From NCBI GenBank assembly GCA_028829895.1, contig CM054177.1, positions 34,373,064 through 34,437,063 of the forward strand: a DNA stretch of 64,000 nucleotides. Reading direction: 5' to 3'. The stretch is from Sinotaia quadrata (Eukaryota > Mollusca > Gastropoda > Architaenioglossa > Viviparidae). Below are positions 1 through 12,700 of this stretch, piece after piece; the first letter of the stretch is position 1, and each line of letters starts with the position of its first letter. Made by a program: the position numbers and the translations under genes. The notes under the pieces are model-generated. The model was given only the letters and a program-made list of their open reading frames with translations, ran no database searches and was not told the DNA's origin.

Positions 1-520
1 TTGAATTTCTTTTTCTTCTGTACTGGTGACTGGAGTCTGGATCTTTTTGCTTTCCATGTTGTTTGTCATAGTCTCTGTGAAAGCCTGTCTTTTCTCATCT
101 CTGAATGTCTGTGCTGAGTTGTTTTATTCTTCAGCAGAATTTTCAACATCACGTTAATGTTGATCTCTTTACCACTTGTTTGGGTGGGTGAGGTTTGAGT
201 TTCTTTGGTTTTCGATGTCAGTATAGGTCTGGTGAGTTATTGTAGTGGTCCAGGAGAGTCTGCCTTACTTCTATCATGCTGTCAACAAGTGCTGGTACAT
301 TTGTTGGGGTTCATTGTTTGAAAGATTAACCATTGCATTCTTTTGGAAGTAACATTAAGGTCCTTGTCAGGAGTACTCAACTGGAAGTCAACAGGTGACA
401 TGACTTTCCAATGGCCTGCTCCGTCTTTCCCCATAAACCAGTGTGTTCTCTTATAGTTAGCAAGTGACAATCCTTCACTGATGTATGTATACATTACATT
501 CTTTATTTTCATAATCATCT
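1..520 (-). pseudogene. decayed coding-like tract, unknown origin
   Basis: On the minus strand, 518-282 is open for 78 codons with a balanced amino-acid composition (motif HWFMGKDGAGHWKVM). Coding-looking sequence seems to continue towards base 1 in shifted frames, interrupted by stops. The minus strand is A-rich, as in many invertebrate retroelement ORFs. I do not recognise the family. No splice sites, start context or terminal repeats could be placed, and the tract runs off the window edge. It is most likely a degraded mobile-element ORF, but it could be chance. Confidence 0.25.
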
Positions 521-663
521 TCTTTAGTTTTTCACTTTTTTATTTGTTTTTCCCACCCTGACAAGGGCTTAGTGTCAACAGTACGGCTGGTTTCTCTATA
601 ACCAGCCCTAATAAGGGCTTAGGTGCAGTATGGCTGTTCCATGTGTGTCACCTGTCCATCCTT

Positions 664-866
664 ATTTCGATAAGCCATTCAAAATAGTGAGGGATTTAGA
701 GCTAAGGACAGATTTCAGGGAAGGTTTAGAGATAAAGACAGCGGTCAGTGAAGGGTTTAGAGTTAAGAACAGAGGTCAGTGAATGGTTTAGAGCTGAGGA
801 CAGAGGTTATTGAAGGTTTAGAGTTAAGGACAGAGGTCAGTAAAGGCTTAGAGTTAAGGTCAAGTT
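664..866. repeat. minisatellite, about 31-33 bp unit, 5-6 degenerate copies
   Basis: Repeats of a unit with core AAGGACAGAGGTCAGTGAA followed by GGTTTAGAG. The same core builds the much larger array in F-box intron 1 at 7322-8205, so the two arrays are related although about 6.5 kb apart. Confidence 0.8.
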
Positions 867-1240
867 AGTAATTGTTTGAGTACTTCTATGATCCATCCTT
901 GATTCAACATCTGTAGAAAGATGTGGAGCAGAGAAACAAGACGTGCAATCAGATCTGCCTCTTGAAATGCAGTGACTCAAATGCTTTTTGAATTTGCTTT
1001 TTGTGACCCCCTCTTTTCCCTAGCACCTATTCTGAAAGAGCAGCCATCCACAAACACCCATAAAGGCAGGAGGGGCAATCCAAACTAAAAGACCGCTAAA
1101 AATGTGTTTCCTCATTTGCTTTTAATTATCAATTATATCTAAAAGCCTAAGAGCTATATAACAAATCAAATACAAATTTATAAGGAACCTACCATGATCT
1201 TGCTTTAATACATAACTCTTTCCTAATATATAATCTAGAA

Positions 1241-3564
1241 CAGTGGTTCTTAACCTGCGTTCGATCGAACCCTAGGGGTTTGGTTAGTCAGTCTCAGGGG
1301 TTTGGTGGAGGGAGGTCAAGACGTGCACCCGACTCATAGGATTCATGATGACATGCACTGCTTGGCCATCACTGGCTGCAGGTAATTTGGTGCACTTGTG
1401 ACTGTCATGATGGTATGTCGTGTGATTTCTTTCTTAATATTTTAATCCATATAACTATGTCGAGCAAAAAAAGAAAGTGATCGGACGAATATGTACAACA
1501 TGGATTCACATATATAACAGAACGTGATGGGAGTCAGCGTCCTATCTGCATGATTTGCAATGCCAAGTTAAGCAGTTCTAGTCTAGTACCAGCAAAACTA
1601 AAGGAACACTTTCTTAACCTGCATGGAGATGGGGAATACAAGAATACAACGCTTGCTGAATTCAAGGTGAAGAGAGCCAGATTTGATGAAAAGGCTACTC
1701 TGCATGCTCTCGGCTTTGTACCCATCAACAAACCGATCCTCACAGCATTGTACAAAGTTGCTTACCTGATCGCAAAGCATGGCAAACCACACACATTTGG
1801 TGAAACACTCATAAGATCAGCTGTGTTGAAGATGGCAAATCTGATGATGGGAAAAGCGGCCGAAGTTAAATTATCCCAAATTCCTCTTTCAAATGACACC
1901 ATCAGTGCCAGAATAGAGGACATGAGCAAAGACATCTTGGCTCAAGTAGATGCAGATCTGATTTCAAGGCCGGCAAAAAAAAATCAGCTTCCGACTTGAC
2001 AAGACCACAGATGTTTCTAGTCAGCTTGCTGTATTTGTGCGCTATGTGAAAGACAACATGATAAAGGAAGATTTTTTATTTTGTAAGCCTCTTACAACAA
2101 CTAAGGCAGCCGATGTGAAGAAACTTGTGGATGACTTTTTCAGAGACAACAATCTTTTGAGGGATATGGTTTCTGCAGTTTGTACGGACGGAGCTCCAGT
2201 CATGTTGGGAAGAAAGTTTTGGTGCGCTAGTGAAAGCTGATGCACCACACATCATTGTTACACATTGTATTCTGCACAGGCATGCGTTGACAACAACAAA
2301 CCTTGTGTCCAGAAATGACAGAAGTTGTAGTGGATTTGTGTGAACTATGTGCGAAATAGTGCACTGAGGCACCGCATCTTCAGTGAGCTGTGTAAAGAAA
2401 TGGGCTCTGAATTCGAGGTACTTCTGTACCATTCTAACGTTCAGTGGTTATCTCGGGGACAGGTGCTGAATCGTGCTTTTGCCATGCGTGTGGAATTAGC
2501 CCTGTTTTTGCAAGAGCACCAACATCGTCATGCAGATTGCTTCAAAATGGATGATATATTCGCAGCTCTCAATCATCTCAATCAGCAGATGCAGGGTGGT
2601 GAAGTCAACATCATTGAAGCGGAAGAAAATCTGAAGGCTTTTCAAAGAAAGCTACCGTTATGGAAACGACGAACAGAGAATGATAACTTCGCAAACTTTC
2701 CCCTGCTGGACGACTGTGTAAGATCGAAGATGTTACTGGAATCGGAGACATTTCTGTACCCACGGAACTGAAGCAAGCAATTGCCATGCACTTAGATGAG
2801 CTTGCGAAGTCTCTTGACGGATACGTCTCTACAAGAGAGTCATATCCAGCAAGGGTGAGACAGCCGTTCACGTTTGATGTTGAGACAGCAGATGTCAATG
2901 ATGAATACCTTGATGAAAACAGCAACTCTTCAAAACAACAACGCTCTCAACATTTTGGTGTTGACAAATGGTAACGTATCCTGTTATTGCTAGGAAAACC
3001 CTGGAAATTTTTATACCGTTTGTTAAAACATATCTTTGCGAGCAATCCTTTTCGAGGATGCTGGACATAAAAACAAAGAAAAGGAACAGACTATGCTGTG
3101 AAAATGACATGAGAGTGGCACTTGCCAAGGTGAAGCCACCATTTCTGAACTGGTCTCTCTAAGGCAACAGCAGATTTGCAGTAAATATTCACTATTATTG
3201 TAGCCTGGTGGAAATTAGGTGATGGGTGTGTGTTAAAATGTTAAAAATAATAAATAGCATAAATACAATAAGTTCATTATTGGAATACATAAGGTTAAAA
3301 ATTAAAACCATTTCAGTGTGGTAGTATTAAAAAAGGTCACGTCTTTGTGAAAAGGTATGTATGTAATTTGTTGTGAGTTCATGCATTGTATTGGTTTTGT
3401 TCTTTGAACACAGTGATGTTAATGCACTATTCATCTTCTGAACCAGTAAAACATATCTTGAATTTGAAAAAAATCATATTTTATTTTTCAATAAAGAAGG
3501 GTTCAGTGAATGTGCATATGAAACTGGTGGGGTTCAGTACCTCCAACAAGGTTAAGAACCACTG
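1241..3564 (+). mobile_element. hAT DNA transposon, ZBED5/SCAND3-like, defective
   Basis: The 2324-bp element is bounded by perfect inverted ends: CAGTGGTTCTTAACCT at 1241 and its reverse complement ending at 3564. CAGTGGTTCTTAACC is the classic terminus of hAT elements of the Charlie/ZBED5 group. The 5' flank ATCTAGAA fits the nTCTAGAn target preference of such elements. The 3' flank TAACAGAA matches it at only four of eight bases, so no intact target duplication is visible. The interior is one broken transposase gene in the same orientation. The ends look better preserved than the coding region, so it could have been mobilised in trans. Confidence 0.9.
1457..3162 (+). pseudogene. hAT transposase (BED zinc finger, RNase H-like, C-terminal dimerisation), broken
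   Basis: This would be the DDE/RNase H-fold transposase of the enclosing element. The likely ATG is at 1457. After six further codons an in-frame TGA follows at 1478, where a Trp codon is plausible. The frame then resumes through a BED-finger half (CMICNAKL, then LKEHFLNLHGDG). An A-run near 1974-1983 causes a frameshift, and further shifts lie near 2215 and 2300. Recognisable blocks continue in three frames: RYVKDNM, AVCTDGAPVMLGRK, NYVRNSALRHRIF, YHSNVQWLSRGQVLNR, MLDIKTKKRNRL. The last block is the hAT C-terminal dimerisation region, ending at the stop near 3160. At least one nonsense and several frameshift changes exclude a functional product. Confidence 0.9.
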
Positions 3565-3599
3565 TAACAGAAGATTAGACCTAAAATAAAATTTGTATT

Positions 3600-4860
3600 G
3601 ATGGGTTGTACAAAAAGCATTCTCACATTAATTGTAAAATGTGCAAATACCATAGCAAAATTCACCATATAAAAATATATCAATTACAAATGTAAACAAT
3701 TTCCTTTCTAAATATATAAACTGTTAAAACCATTAGCAATTATATCAAACAGCATATACTGATAAAAGTATATATTTACGCACAGTACATCAGCTAACAG
3801 GGCACAATGCTCCTGAAAAGCGAACTCCCCGACCCCATACTGTAAATCTAGTCGCCATTGCTAGAGTCAGATTTCAGGGCTATGCGGGCTGGCAGGCCGC
3901 AGTTAACATGCACAAACTAATACATTATACTCACGGGTGCTACGCTTGTCATGGTCAATTATTTAGCTTAGAATAAAATAAGGGGTTCAATAGCTCTTAA
4001 AAAGAAAGAAAACTTATAAGCAGACGAAGGACAATGATTGACAAGACTTGTTTTCAGAATGATGCAAATGCTTATGTGTGATGACTTCAAGTTTCTTAGA
4101 GAAGTAAACATGTGTGAGATAGGACAGGTAGTAATTGGGTCTGAAAGCAGAATTTTTGTACACTGTTCATTTGTAGACTTACAAGTTTGTTGTGTGCGCA
4201 AGGTTTACAATTTATTTCTAAATGCCCCCTATAATAAGTACAATTCAAGACATGTACATCCTATTTCTTTCAAACCCAAGAGAAAAGTTTTCAGCCTCGT
4301 AAATTATAGTTGAAAGCCAGTGACGTAACTTCAAATGCCCCCACCTTACAAAAAAAAAAAAAAAAATTAAATAAAAAAACCTTCCCATTTTCCACATGCA
4401 TTATTTATTGTTATACTGAAGTAAAAGCAATTGTTACTAAAATTATTAACAAGTGGCGTAACTATTGTCCTTGCAGCTCCCGCAGTATTTGAGGGTCTTT
4501 CAACAGAAGGGACCCAACGTTAATTCCTTCCTCCTCCCAAAATTGTACTTGAAATTTGAAAAATATACACATGATCAAGTTTTCGTAGGGCGCATGACAA
4601 GCTGATTTTCTTGTGGAGAAGAGAAAATGTGTGCGTGCGTATAGAAATGGAGGGGTAGAGACATTTTAGATTTTTTGCATTCGAAGTTATGCTACTACAT
4701 AACACATTAGGTCCAGTAGTTTTTAGCTGTAAGATTTGTATAAAAAATCAAAATATCTTGAGTCGCTACTTTTACATTATAGTTTGAAATTTAAAATCGA
4801 CTCCCATTAAGAATGCTTACGTCTTTTAGCAACGTCATTAAATTGATTAATTAACCTCTC
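3600..4860. other. AT-rich stretch without recognised genes
   Basis: Short open frames only, none with family resemblance or splice-site support. It contains an A-run near 4349-4366. A short, less AT-rich patch at 3815-3910 has no identifiable motif. Confidence 0.5.
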
Positions 4861-5330
4861 CAAACCCATTTCCTTTACCTCTTTAGCTTCCACGCTAAAT
4901 AAGGACAAAAGCATTAATCGATCCTTGCCACAGACACCAGCTAAAATGACAACTACAACGCCAGCAATCCATCTAACAACAACTAAAGAGGGTGAACAGA
5001 AAAGACGGCGCACACCACAACATGTTAGAAAGCAATAACAACAGCAGCCACACCAACGGCCACAACAACAATGCCGAAGAAACCATACTGGCCACCAGCG
5101 CCCATCTTTACGTATCCCCCCGGGTACTGCGTCGACAACAGCAATGACAACAACACCACCAGTGAGGAGAACAGGGGGTTGAACATCCCGGCGCACGTAC
5201 ACACTAGGTACTGACCTGGTGTGCCACCAACATGGCTCTATAAGACATCCCCTCCCACCCCAATGTCGGGAACAACAGCAACAACTACCACTTTAGCCAC
5301 GAATGTGCGAAATCGGTCGAGGCTAAAAGC
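4860..5330. other. CAA/CCA-rich, GC-elevated tract; possible 5' exon, promoter or relic
   Basis: Base composition differs sharply from the flanks: many ACA/CAA/CCA triplets, with CpG-containing stretches near 5101-5120 and 5180-5200. Both strands are open over long runs. On the minus strand 5202-4807 gives 131 codons ending in a plausible charged tail (GLERLINQFNDVAKRRKHS), but its middle is only the complement of CAA repeats (Val/Cys runs). On the plus strand there are Asn/Ser/Thr-rich frames. It lies about 1.1 kb upstream of the first F-box exon, so a non-coding first exon or promoter is possible. No function is assigned. Confidence 0.35.
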
Positions 5331-5933
5331 GCTTCCTAAAATTAAGCAAACACATGGATAACTCTGACTACATTTGCTGCTCCTTATTTTGAAGAGTGTC
5401 TCCCCTTTCAAGCAGTGCTAAGCTGAACCAGCAAACAATGCATGACATCAACGACACATACATTTCCTTTTTCCTTTTACAAAATACACTTGTTTGAAAA
5501 GTCACTCAACCACTTCCACACTGACGCTTTAGGAGGGTAAAGAATTACATTCTTTTCGTTTACCAATTTAGCTGTAACAACATTTATTTACTTGCATTGT
5601 TCATTATTATGCCTTTTAAATATCTGTAGGCTCCTACAGTGTAACTAATTTTGAAGTTCAGTGTTACTACTTATAAGTTATATTAGTCAGTTTGTCCAAG
5701 TCGCTCGCAAAAGTGTGTCAGGCCCACATTTTTGTGCTGTGAAAGTTAACAGTCGCAGTAACTTCCTAACACCTTACAATTTTCAATTTAGAATCGTCAT
5801 TGATTGATTACATTTTCACATTATTCTTCTGTTGTATAAGGTTAAGGCATGTAAGAGCTATTTGAAATGTGGTCTAAGACATGTAAATTGTAACATATCA
5901 AAAGCCTGTTCTCTTCATTATACTATAGGAACT

Positions 5934-6041
5934 CATGCTTATGCTGACCCATTCAAATTGTGCTCACCTGGCTGTCTCCTCATGCTTATGCTGACCCATT
6001 CAAATTGTGCTCACCTGGCTGTCTCCTCATGCTTATGCTGC
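5934..6041. repeat. 47-bp tandem duplication, 2.3 copies
   Basis: The segment CATGCTTATGCTGACCCATT and the following 27 bp recur at 5934, 5981 and 6028 with almost no differences, so the duplication is recent. Confidence 0.9.
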
Positions 6042-6383
6042 CAGATCTTTTGAGAGAGAAGTAATGTATCAAGTTCAAGCATACAATGCTATCACTACAG
6101 TACTGAAGAGGTCACCGACCTCATAGATGATGTTCATCTCACACAGTAATTATCAGTGCACACAGGAGTAGTGATGGGATGGAAGCTTCTCAACACTTCA
6201 TTACATAACTAACTTTCTTAAAAAAAAACAACCAAACTTTCTAACTAACTAAAAAAATGTTTACAAATATTTCAGTGCTAAGTGTTGGCTATATCCATAT
6301 TATTATGATTTTATAAAATGTGCTTATTAACATATATTCAGCATACATACTTCTAAATATATAATTTTTTCTCCCCTGTGCAG

Positions 6384-6779
6384 GCTGCTTTATTCATTTA
6401 TTCACAAGATTTATTGAACATATACTATTGAGCAAAAAATCAAATCCAGTGCATCAAATTTCAAACATGACTGATATTGAAGGATCCAAAAGTAGTTATC
6501 TGAATTGTTATGATGAAACATTTAGCATCAGTTCTTTACCCAAGGAACTGCTTGTTTTAGTGTTGTCTTGGGTTCCTGCCATAGACTTGGTCCACCAATG
6601 TAGCTCTGTTTGCAAATGTTGGATGGACGTTACAAGGAGCTCTACACTTTGGCGCTTAAAATGTGAAAGAGAGAGAAAGTATGTGCCAGGAATAATGGGC
6701 TTTCCACCTTCAGATTTTATGAAATTTTATTTCAAGAGCCCATATACTCGAAATCTGCTTCGTAATGTGCGTGCACTTG
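6384..6779 (+). CDS. F-box gene exon 1 (5'UTR end plus F-box)
   Basis: The acceptor is a pyrimidine-rich tract ending in CAG at 6383, so at least one upstream non-coding exon is implied but not located. Untranslated bases run 6384-6466 and coding starts at ATG 6467. The frame is open upstream to a TTG at 6428, which is not used as a start here. The exon encodes the whole F-box and ends phase 1 at donor G|GTAAGT (6780). Just after the donor TTAATTTGCATT recurs within about 20 bp, a small intronic duplication. Confidence 0.85.
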
Positions 6780-9700
6780 GTAAGTATTAATTTGCATTTT
6801 AGTCTTAATTTGCATTAAAATGCAATATCATAATTGAAGCTCTGTCTGTGTGGTGTATGTAAGCATAGGCATACATGTTTATGTTTAAGTACTACTGAAT
6901 ATATATTGTTTCCATTTTGGGGAGTGAACAAAGTTTTTAAAAATATTAATTCTCCCTTCTATGTGTCACCACTACCCTTCTCTCCGAAGAAAGGGGGTGG
7001 TTTTTCTTTTAATAAAGTTAGTGAACTAAAACAGTCTTGAATTTCTGGACTAAAGTTAATATTCAAACCTAGCATAACTCTAAGAAGAAAATAATTATAT
7101 TTAAAAATGTTAATATGCAAAATTGTAACCTAATTTTATGTCGAGTTTACAGTAAAATGACCTATAGTGCCTTAAGGATATGGCATATGTCAGTATGCTA
7201 TAGTGACATAGGCCATAGGCATAAAGTCAGTGTGGGATTGCCCTGGGTGATGGGTCCGGCCTTCTGGGCATGCCTCAACCAAAATCTGGCCAGTTTTGTT
7301 TGAGTACCCTAGTCTAGAGCTTTCACTGAGCTAAGGACAGAAAACAGTGAAGTAATTGTGCACTAAGGACAGACGTCAGTGAAGTAACTGTGCACTAAGG
7401 ACAGAGAACAGTGAGGTAACTATGCACTAAGGACAGAGGTCAGTGAAGTAACTATGCACTAAGGACAGATGTCAGTGAATTAACTATGCACTAAGGACAA
7501 TGGTCAGTGAATTAACTATGCACTAAGGACAGAGGTCAGTGAAGTAACTGTGCACTAAGGACAGAGGTCAGTGAAGTAACTATGTACTAAGGACAGAGGT
7601 CAGTGAAGTAACTGTGCACTAAGAACACACGTCAGTGAAGTAACTGTACACTAAGAACAGACATCAGTGAAGTAACTGTGCACTAAGGACAGACATCAGT
7701 TAAGTAACTATGCACTAAGGACAGAGGTCAGTGAATTAACTATGCACTAAGGACAAAGGTCAGTGAATTAACTATGCACTAAGGACCCCCCCAAAGGTCA
7801 GTGAAGTAACTATGCACTAAGGACCCCCCCAAAGGTCAGTGAAGTAACTATGCACTAAGGATAGAGGTCAGTGAAGTAACTGTGCATTAAGAACACATGT
7901 CAGTGAAGTAACTGTACACTAAGGACAAAGAACAGTAAAGTAACTGTACACTAAGAACAGACATCAGTAAAGTAACTGTACACTAAGAACAGACGTCAAT
8001 AAAGTGACTGTACACTAAGAACAGACATCAGTAAAGTAACTGTACACTAAGAACAGACGTCAGTAAAGTAACTGTACACTAAGAACAGACGTCAGTGAAG
8101 TAACTGTGCACTAAGAACAGATGTCAGTGAAGTAACTATGTACTAAGGACAGAGGTCAGTGAAGTAACTGTGCACTAAGGACAGAGGTTAGCGAAGTAAC
8201 AGTAATATATTATTGCTGAAACTGACCATATACTTTCCCCCTAATATTTAATTGCTGAAACCTAGTGTATATATTTCATATAGCATATATACTCCCCCTA
8301 ATATTTAATATCTGAAACCTAGCATTTGTATTATTGTTAGATAAAAGTTTGAAAATAATGTTATTTAAGGACCATAGTATAGGCAATTTTGCATGGCCTT
8401 TAGTATTCACATATATTCGCTTATGCATTTTATTATATTAAAATACATATAGTTGTACCAAACTGATATATTCTGATGAAATTTGATCAATATGTTTACA
8501 AATAAGAACTGTAAATAACTTAATTATCTTTATTTAGTGTTTGCCTACTTTTAACTTTTAGAATCATTGTATACTGAGATCTTCAGATAGATCCTAAATT
8601 CAATGGAATCAAACCTTCCAGAATTTTTCACTTACTTAAATAATTTATAAGAACAACTGCAACAGTCATACAAATTAAAAATTGAAGTACCTTATTAAGA
8701 TGCATATGCAATTTTTAATGTTTTATGTTATTTTTATGGTAATTACAGATGTTCATGACTCTGAATCATATATTGAGTGAGTGAAATTTGTCTATAGAAA
8801 GTTTATTTGTTCCATGAAGGTTGAGTACTTTGGCCCTGAAGTAGAGGATATATACCTTCATAGGTATTTGAGGATATATCATATATTCCTACATAAGTAT
8901 TTGAGGATATATACCTACATATATATGAAATTCTTTTTTTTCCAGAAAGGTCTGGGATTAACTTAGGCCCTGAAGTAGAGGATATATACCTACATAGGCA
9001 TTTGAGGATATATACCTACATATATATGAAATTTTTTTTTTCCAGAAAGGTCCACACACTGGGAAAGGTCTGAGACAGAAAGGTCCTCACAATGGGAAAG
9101 GTTTGAGACAGTCTTAGACCCTGAAGTAGAGGATATACCATATGGTGCAAAACCAGTCAGAGAATTTGTTGATGTTGATGGTAAGTAAGTATAATTTTTT
9201 AATGTTTTTGGATAATTTCATCAAAGAAATCAGAATGCTAGATTACTGAAATTAATGAAAATCTGCTGAAGAAAAGCACAAAGATTTGATTTTCTTTTTT
9301 CTTTTAAAAATGAGCTGTTTATTTGATTTCAAACTGCATTCTAAACTTGGCTTCAGGGAGAATTATAATTGTCTCTTTACCTAATAAAATAATATTGGAG
9401 AGAAAACATTTATTTTTAATTTTGACCTTTTTTTTGACCTAGTTATAAACTAGGACCATAATATTTGAAATCTAAATGGCATAATTTAACCTTTTGACTG
9501 GAACTTGAGGCCAGTTGAGAGAACAGTTCTAAAAGAGTATGCAGATTAATAAAGTAAAAATGAATTTAATAAAATTTAACAAATAACAAAGATATTCAAG
9601 ATTCAGACGACATTAAGCCTCCTAATACTATGCTATTTGTCTAACACGCGAAGTGTTCGAATAGATTGCAGATAGAGTTTATTTAGTTCAAGTACACCAG

Positions 9701-12700
9701 TCCTTGCACTTAGCTGGTTATCCAAATAGCGACGATAAATGAAGCACGTAGTCCCCAACAAAATTCCTGTTGGATTACCTGACTCAACGGCCTAGTTATC
9801 ACCAACTTGGTCGACAGTCTTTCATTAATTACACCCCTCTTCTGAATCGCATTAGGAGTTCAGACTCAGCCAATTGCTAGACACCAATCGAAGCAATATA
9901 CAGGCCGGTTCACTGGGCGGTGAATTCTACGAAGATGATAAAGACCAAGACGTCAGACGGAATACGTCAGACAAAGACCAAGATCAAGAGACCAAGAAAC
10001 CCGCTCTGGAAATAAATGAATTCCTATGAGCGATAGTTCTTGCGGTTTCGCAATCCAATACACGTGGTTGACAATAGCATAGCTTATTCCTCGACCATTT
10101 TAGTATCTTTACATCAATATTTAAATATATAATAAAAGATACAATGTGGTCACGCATGTGCGTTTTTACCATTAACGTACACATGAGAAGTATGAATTTA
10201 AAGGAAGCATTACATTTTACAAATGAAATTCAATAAGAAGAAAATCAAAAATACAATTTAAAATCACGCAAATGAGCTTTACAATTACAACAATATAATA
10301 CATGCAAAATGAATTTAAATTGTTAACAAGAAATTTACAAAAACGTGCACAGACGTTCTGTGATACAATTCAGTTATTTTTAGTTTACAAATTATTGTTT
10401 CTCAATTTAACAATTAATTTAAAGGATGTAACATTTCAACTTAGCCACACTTTTATCAAGCCACGTGTTTTGGAGAAAATTGCAATAATACAACTCCTGT
10501 AACAATAAAATGCGTAAATTCGCACAACGATAACTTAAATGGAAATACCAACAATATTTTAAGAAATCGATGTGTTACCTTGTTCTATACAACAGTATGA
10601 TCAGCAGCGGGCCCTCGCATGATTCATGGAGATGACTTAGACGCTCGCATCGGTCTGTACTTTTCCTCGTGAATGCGGGTCTATAGCGCGATCAGAGTAT
10701 TTAAAGGAATATACAAATTTATGGCGCGAATTATTAGTCACGTGATAATGCTTGGTTCGACCTACAATCGGCCATTGTCTTAAATGTTACATAACTGGAG
10801 TGAGTTCTCTCTCTCCCTATGAATAAGGCGTGTGTATCAGAGCATGACGATTACGTCACTCTTACAAAGAACTGCATCCAAACAAGAAGATGAATTTAAA
10901 CGAAAGCGGGTTAAGAGGTCAAGTATAATTTGTCTTGACTCTGCTACAGCAAGTTAACTGATGCCAAGATAAGTGGGTTCAACTGTACTATTTGGATAGT
11001 AGCTCTAACATACACTAGTTTCTGTGATGCCACCTGATAAAAAATTAAGAATTGAAGGAGTTTAGGAAGAAATTTTAGTAGATTAATTCTTTTATACATT
11101 AAATAAGTGATAATGAGTTTGATGTTAACAAAAATTTGGACTTTGATAGTGATGTTCATGCTATGTGGCACTTCTATGAAGTTGACTACAATTGTAATGA
11201 GCTGCTATTCCAGCAGTGAATTGCAATCAGCATATTATTTATTTAAATAAAAAAATTATTTGTAAATGTTTTTCATAAGTGAACTTAACTCCAGTGGTAT
11301 GGGCCTGCTAGTCTATCAGTAAACTTGCTTTATTCATTTGTGATTATTTGGAAACTGATAATAATGTAAATATCATCAAGCACTGTCCATATAAAATACA
11401 ACAACATCTCTTCCAGATGTTTCATTTTGTGCTTTAAATTGATGATCTTACATATATCTGGGATCAGTTAATTCTTTTAAGGAAATGTTCTTTGAATCAT
11501 ATATTCTTAATTCTATATTATCTTAGTGTTGTACATTATTGAGGCCCTTTGTTCCACAAGGAATCCAAGGAAATAAGCAAGTAAGCAAGTTGTACATTAT
11601 TTCTTTTTTTTGTATTGGGAGATGTTGGCTGGGCAGATAATCATAATTTCACGCTTAACTGATATATTAAATAAAGTTATGTAATAAACACATTTTAATA
11701 ACATTTGCACAGAAACTGAGAAAGAGAAAACTGTCATTTTCTGATATTTTAGTTATACTTCATTTTGATATAACTTTAGTATTTTAAAAATTGAAAAGCA
11801 CAAAAGCTAATAACCCTTGTGATTATAATGAAATCGCTCTTCATGAGGAAGTACATTCACTATACACATTATCATATTCTCTTTAGTAAACACATTTTAA
11901 GGATGTTAACACAACAATAGGACATTCATTTGTTAACTACTCATTTATTATTTTTATATCATTTTATATGATCAAAGTTATTTATCACAAAATCTTATCT
12001 CTCTAATCTATATAGATAAATACAGAATGACTTCACTATATCATGAAATATAAGCACTAAATATACTGTCATAATTGCTGTAGAAAACATATCTTAATGC
12101 TGTATCATTTTGATGTAACTTTATTAGATTTACAGGGAGTACATCATACTGTTAATCACTCTAAAAATATCTCCATTGTTTACAAAATAAGCTCTGCAGG
12201 AAGAAATACAGATACTAAATATGCCACCTCATTCAAGGTACTAAATACCAGTTCAAACCCATGTTTTATTTATTTATTTATTTTTGTAATTTTCATATAT
12301 GAATCTGAAGATAGCTAGATTGTCAGTTTGGGTTAAAATTTGTTTAATTTTGAAAATAACATTTGAAGATAATCACTAGGAATACCTCCTCAATATAATT
12401 GTTAGTGAAAACATTTCAGGTCCAGTGAAAAATTGGGTTACTTCCTACAGAATGGGTATGCAGAGTCAGACTATAAACTTGCTGCATGAAGGGTGCACTG
12501 AGGAAGTTCTGGATCATATAAAGCCGGACATTTATGTATCAGTTTGGTGAGTTAATAGATATGGATATTAGTTTGGTGAGTTCATAGATATGGGTATCAG
12601 TTTGATGAGTTAATAGATAGTATGATGAGTTCATAGACATGGGTATCAGTTTGGTGAGTTAATAAATATGGGTATTAGTATGGTGAGTTCATAGATGTGG

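Noticed and set aside
1233..3572. Intact 8-bp target-site duplication of the hAT element
   Set aside because: ATCTAGAA and TAACAGAA agree at only four positions, so a duplication cannot be claimed.
4807..5202. 131-codon minus-strand frame as a membrane protein gene
   Set aside because: The Val/Cys-rich middle is the complement of CAA repeats; no homologue recognised. Kept only as a possibility within the CAA-rich tract.
7322..8205. CRISPR-like array
   Set aside because: Units are contiguous and of eukaryotic minisatellite type with no unique spacers.
8752..8779. 28-bp exon (TTACAG acceptor, GTGAGT-like donor) between F-box exons 1 and 2
   Set aside because: Its length would shift the frame and put a stop early in exon 2, whereas exon 1 joined directly to 9046 is in frame.
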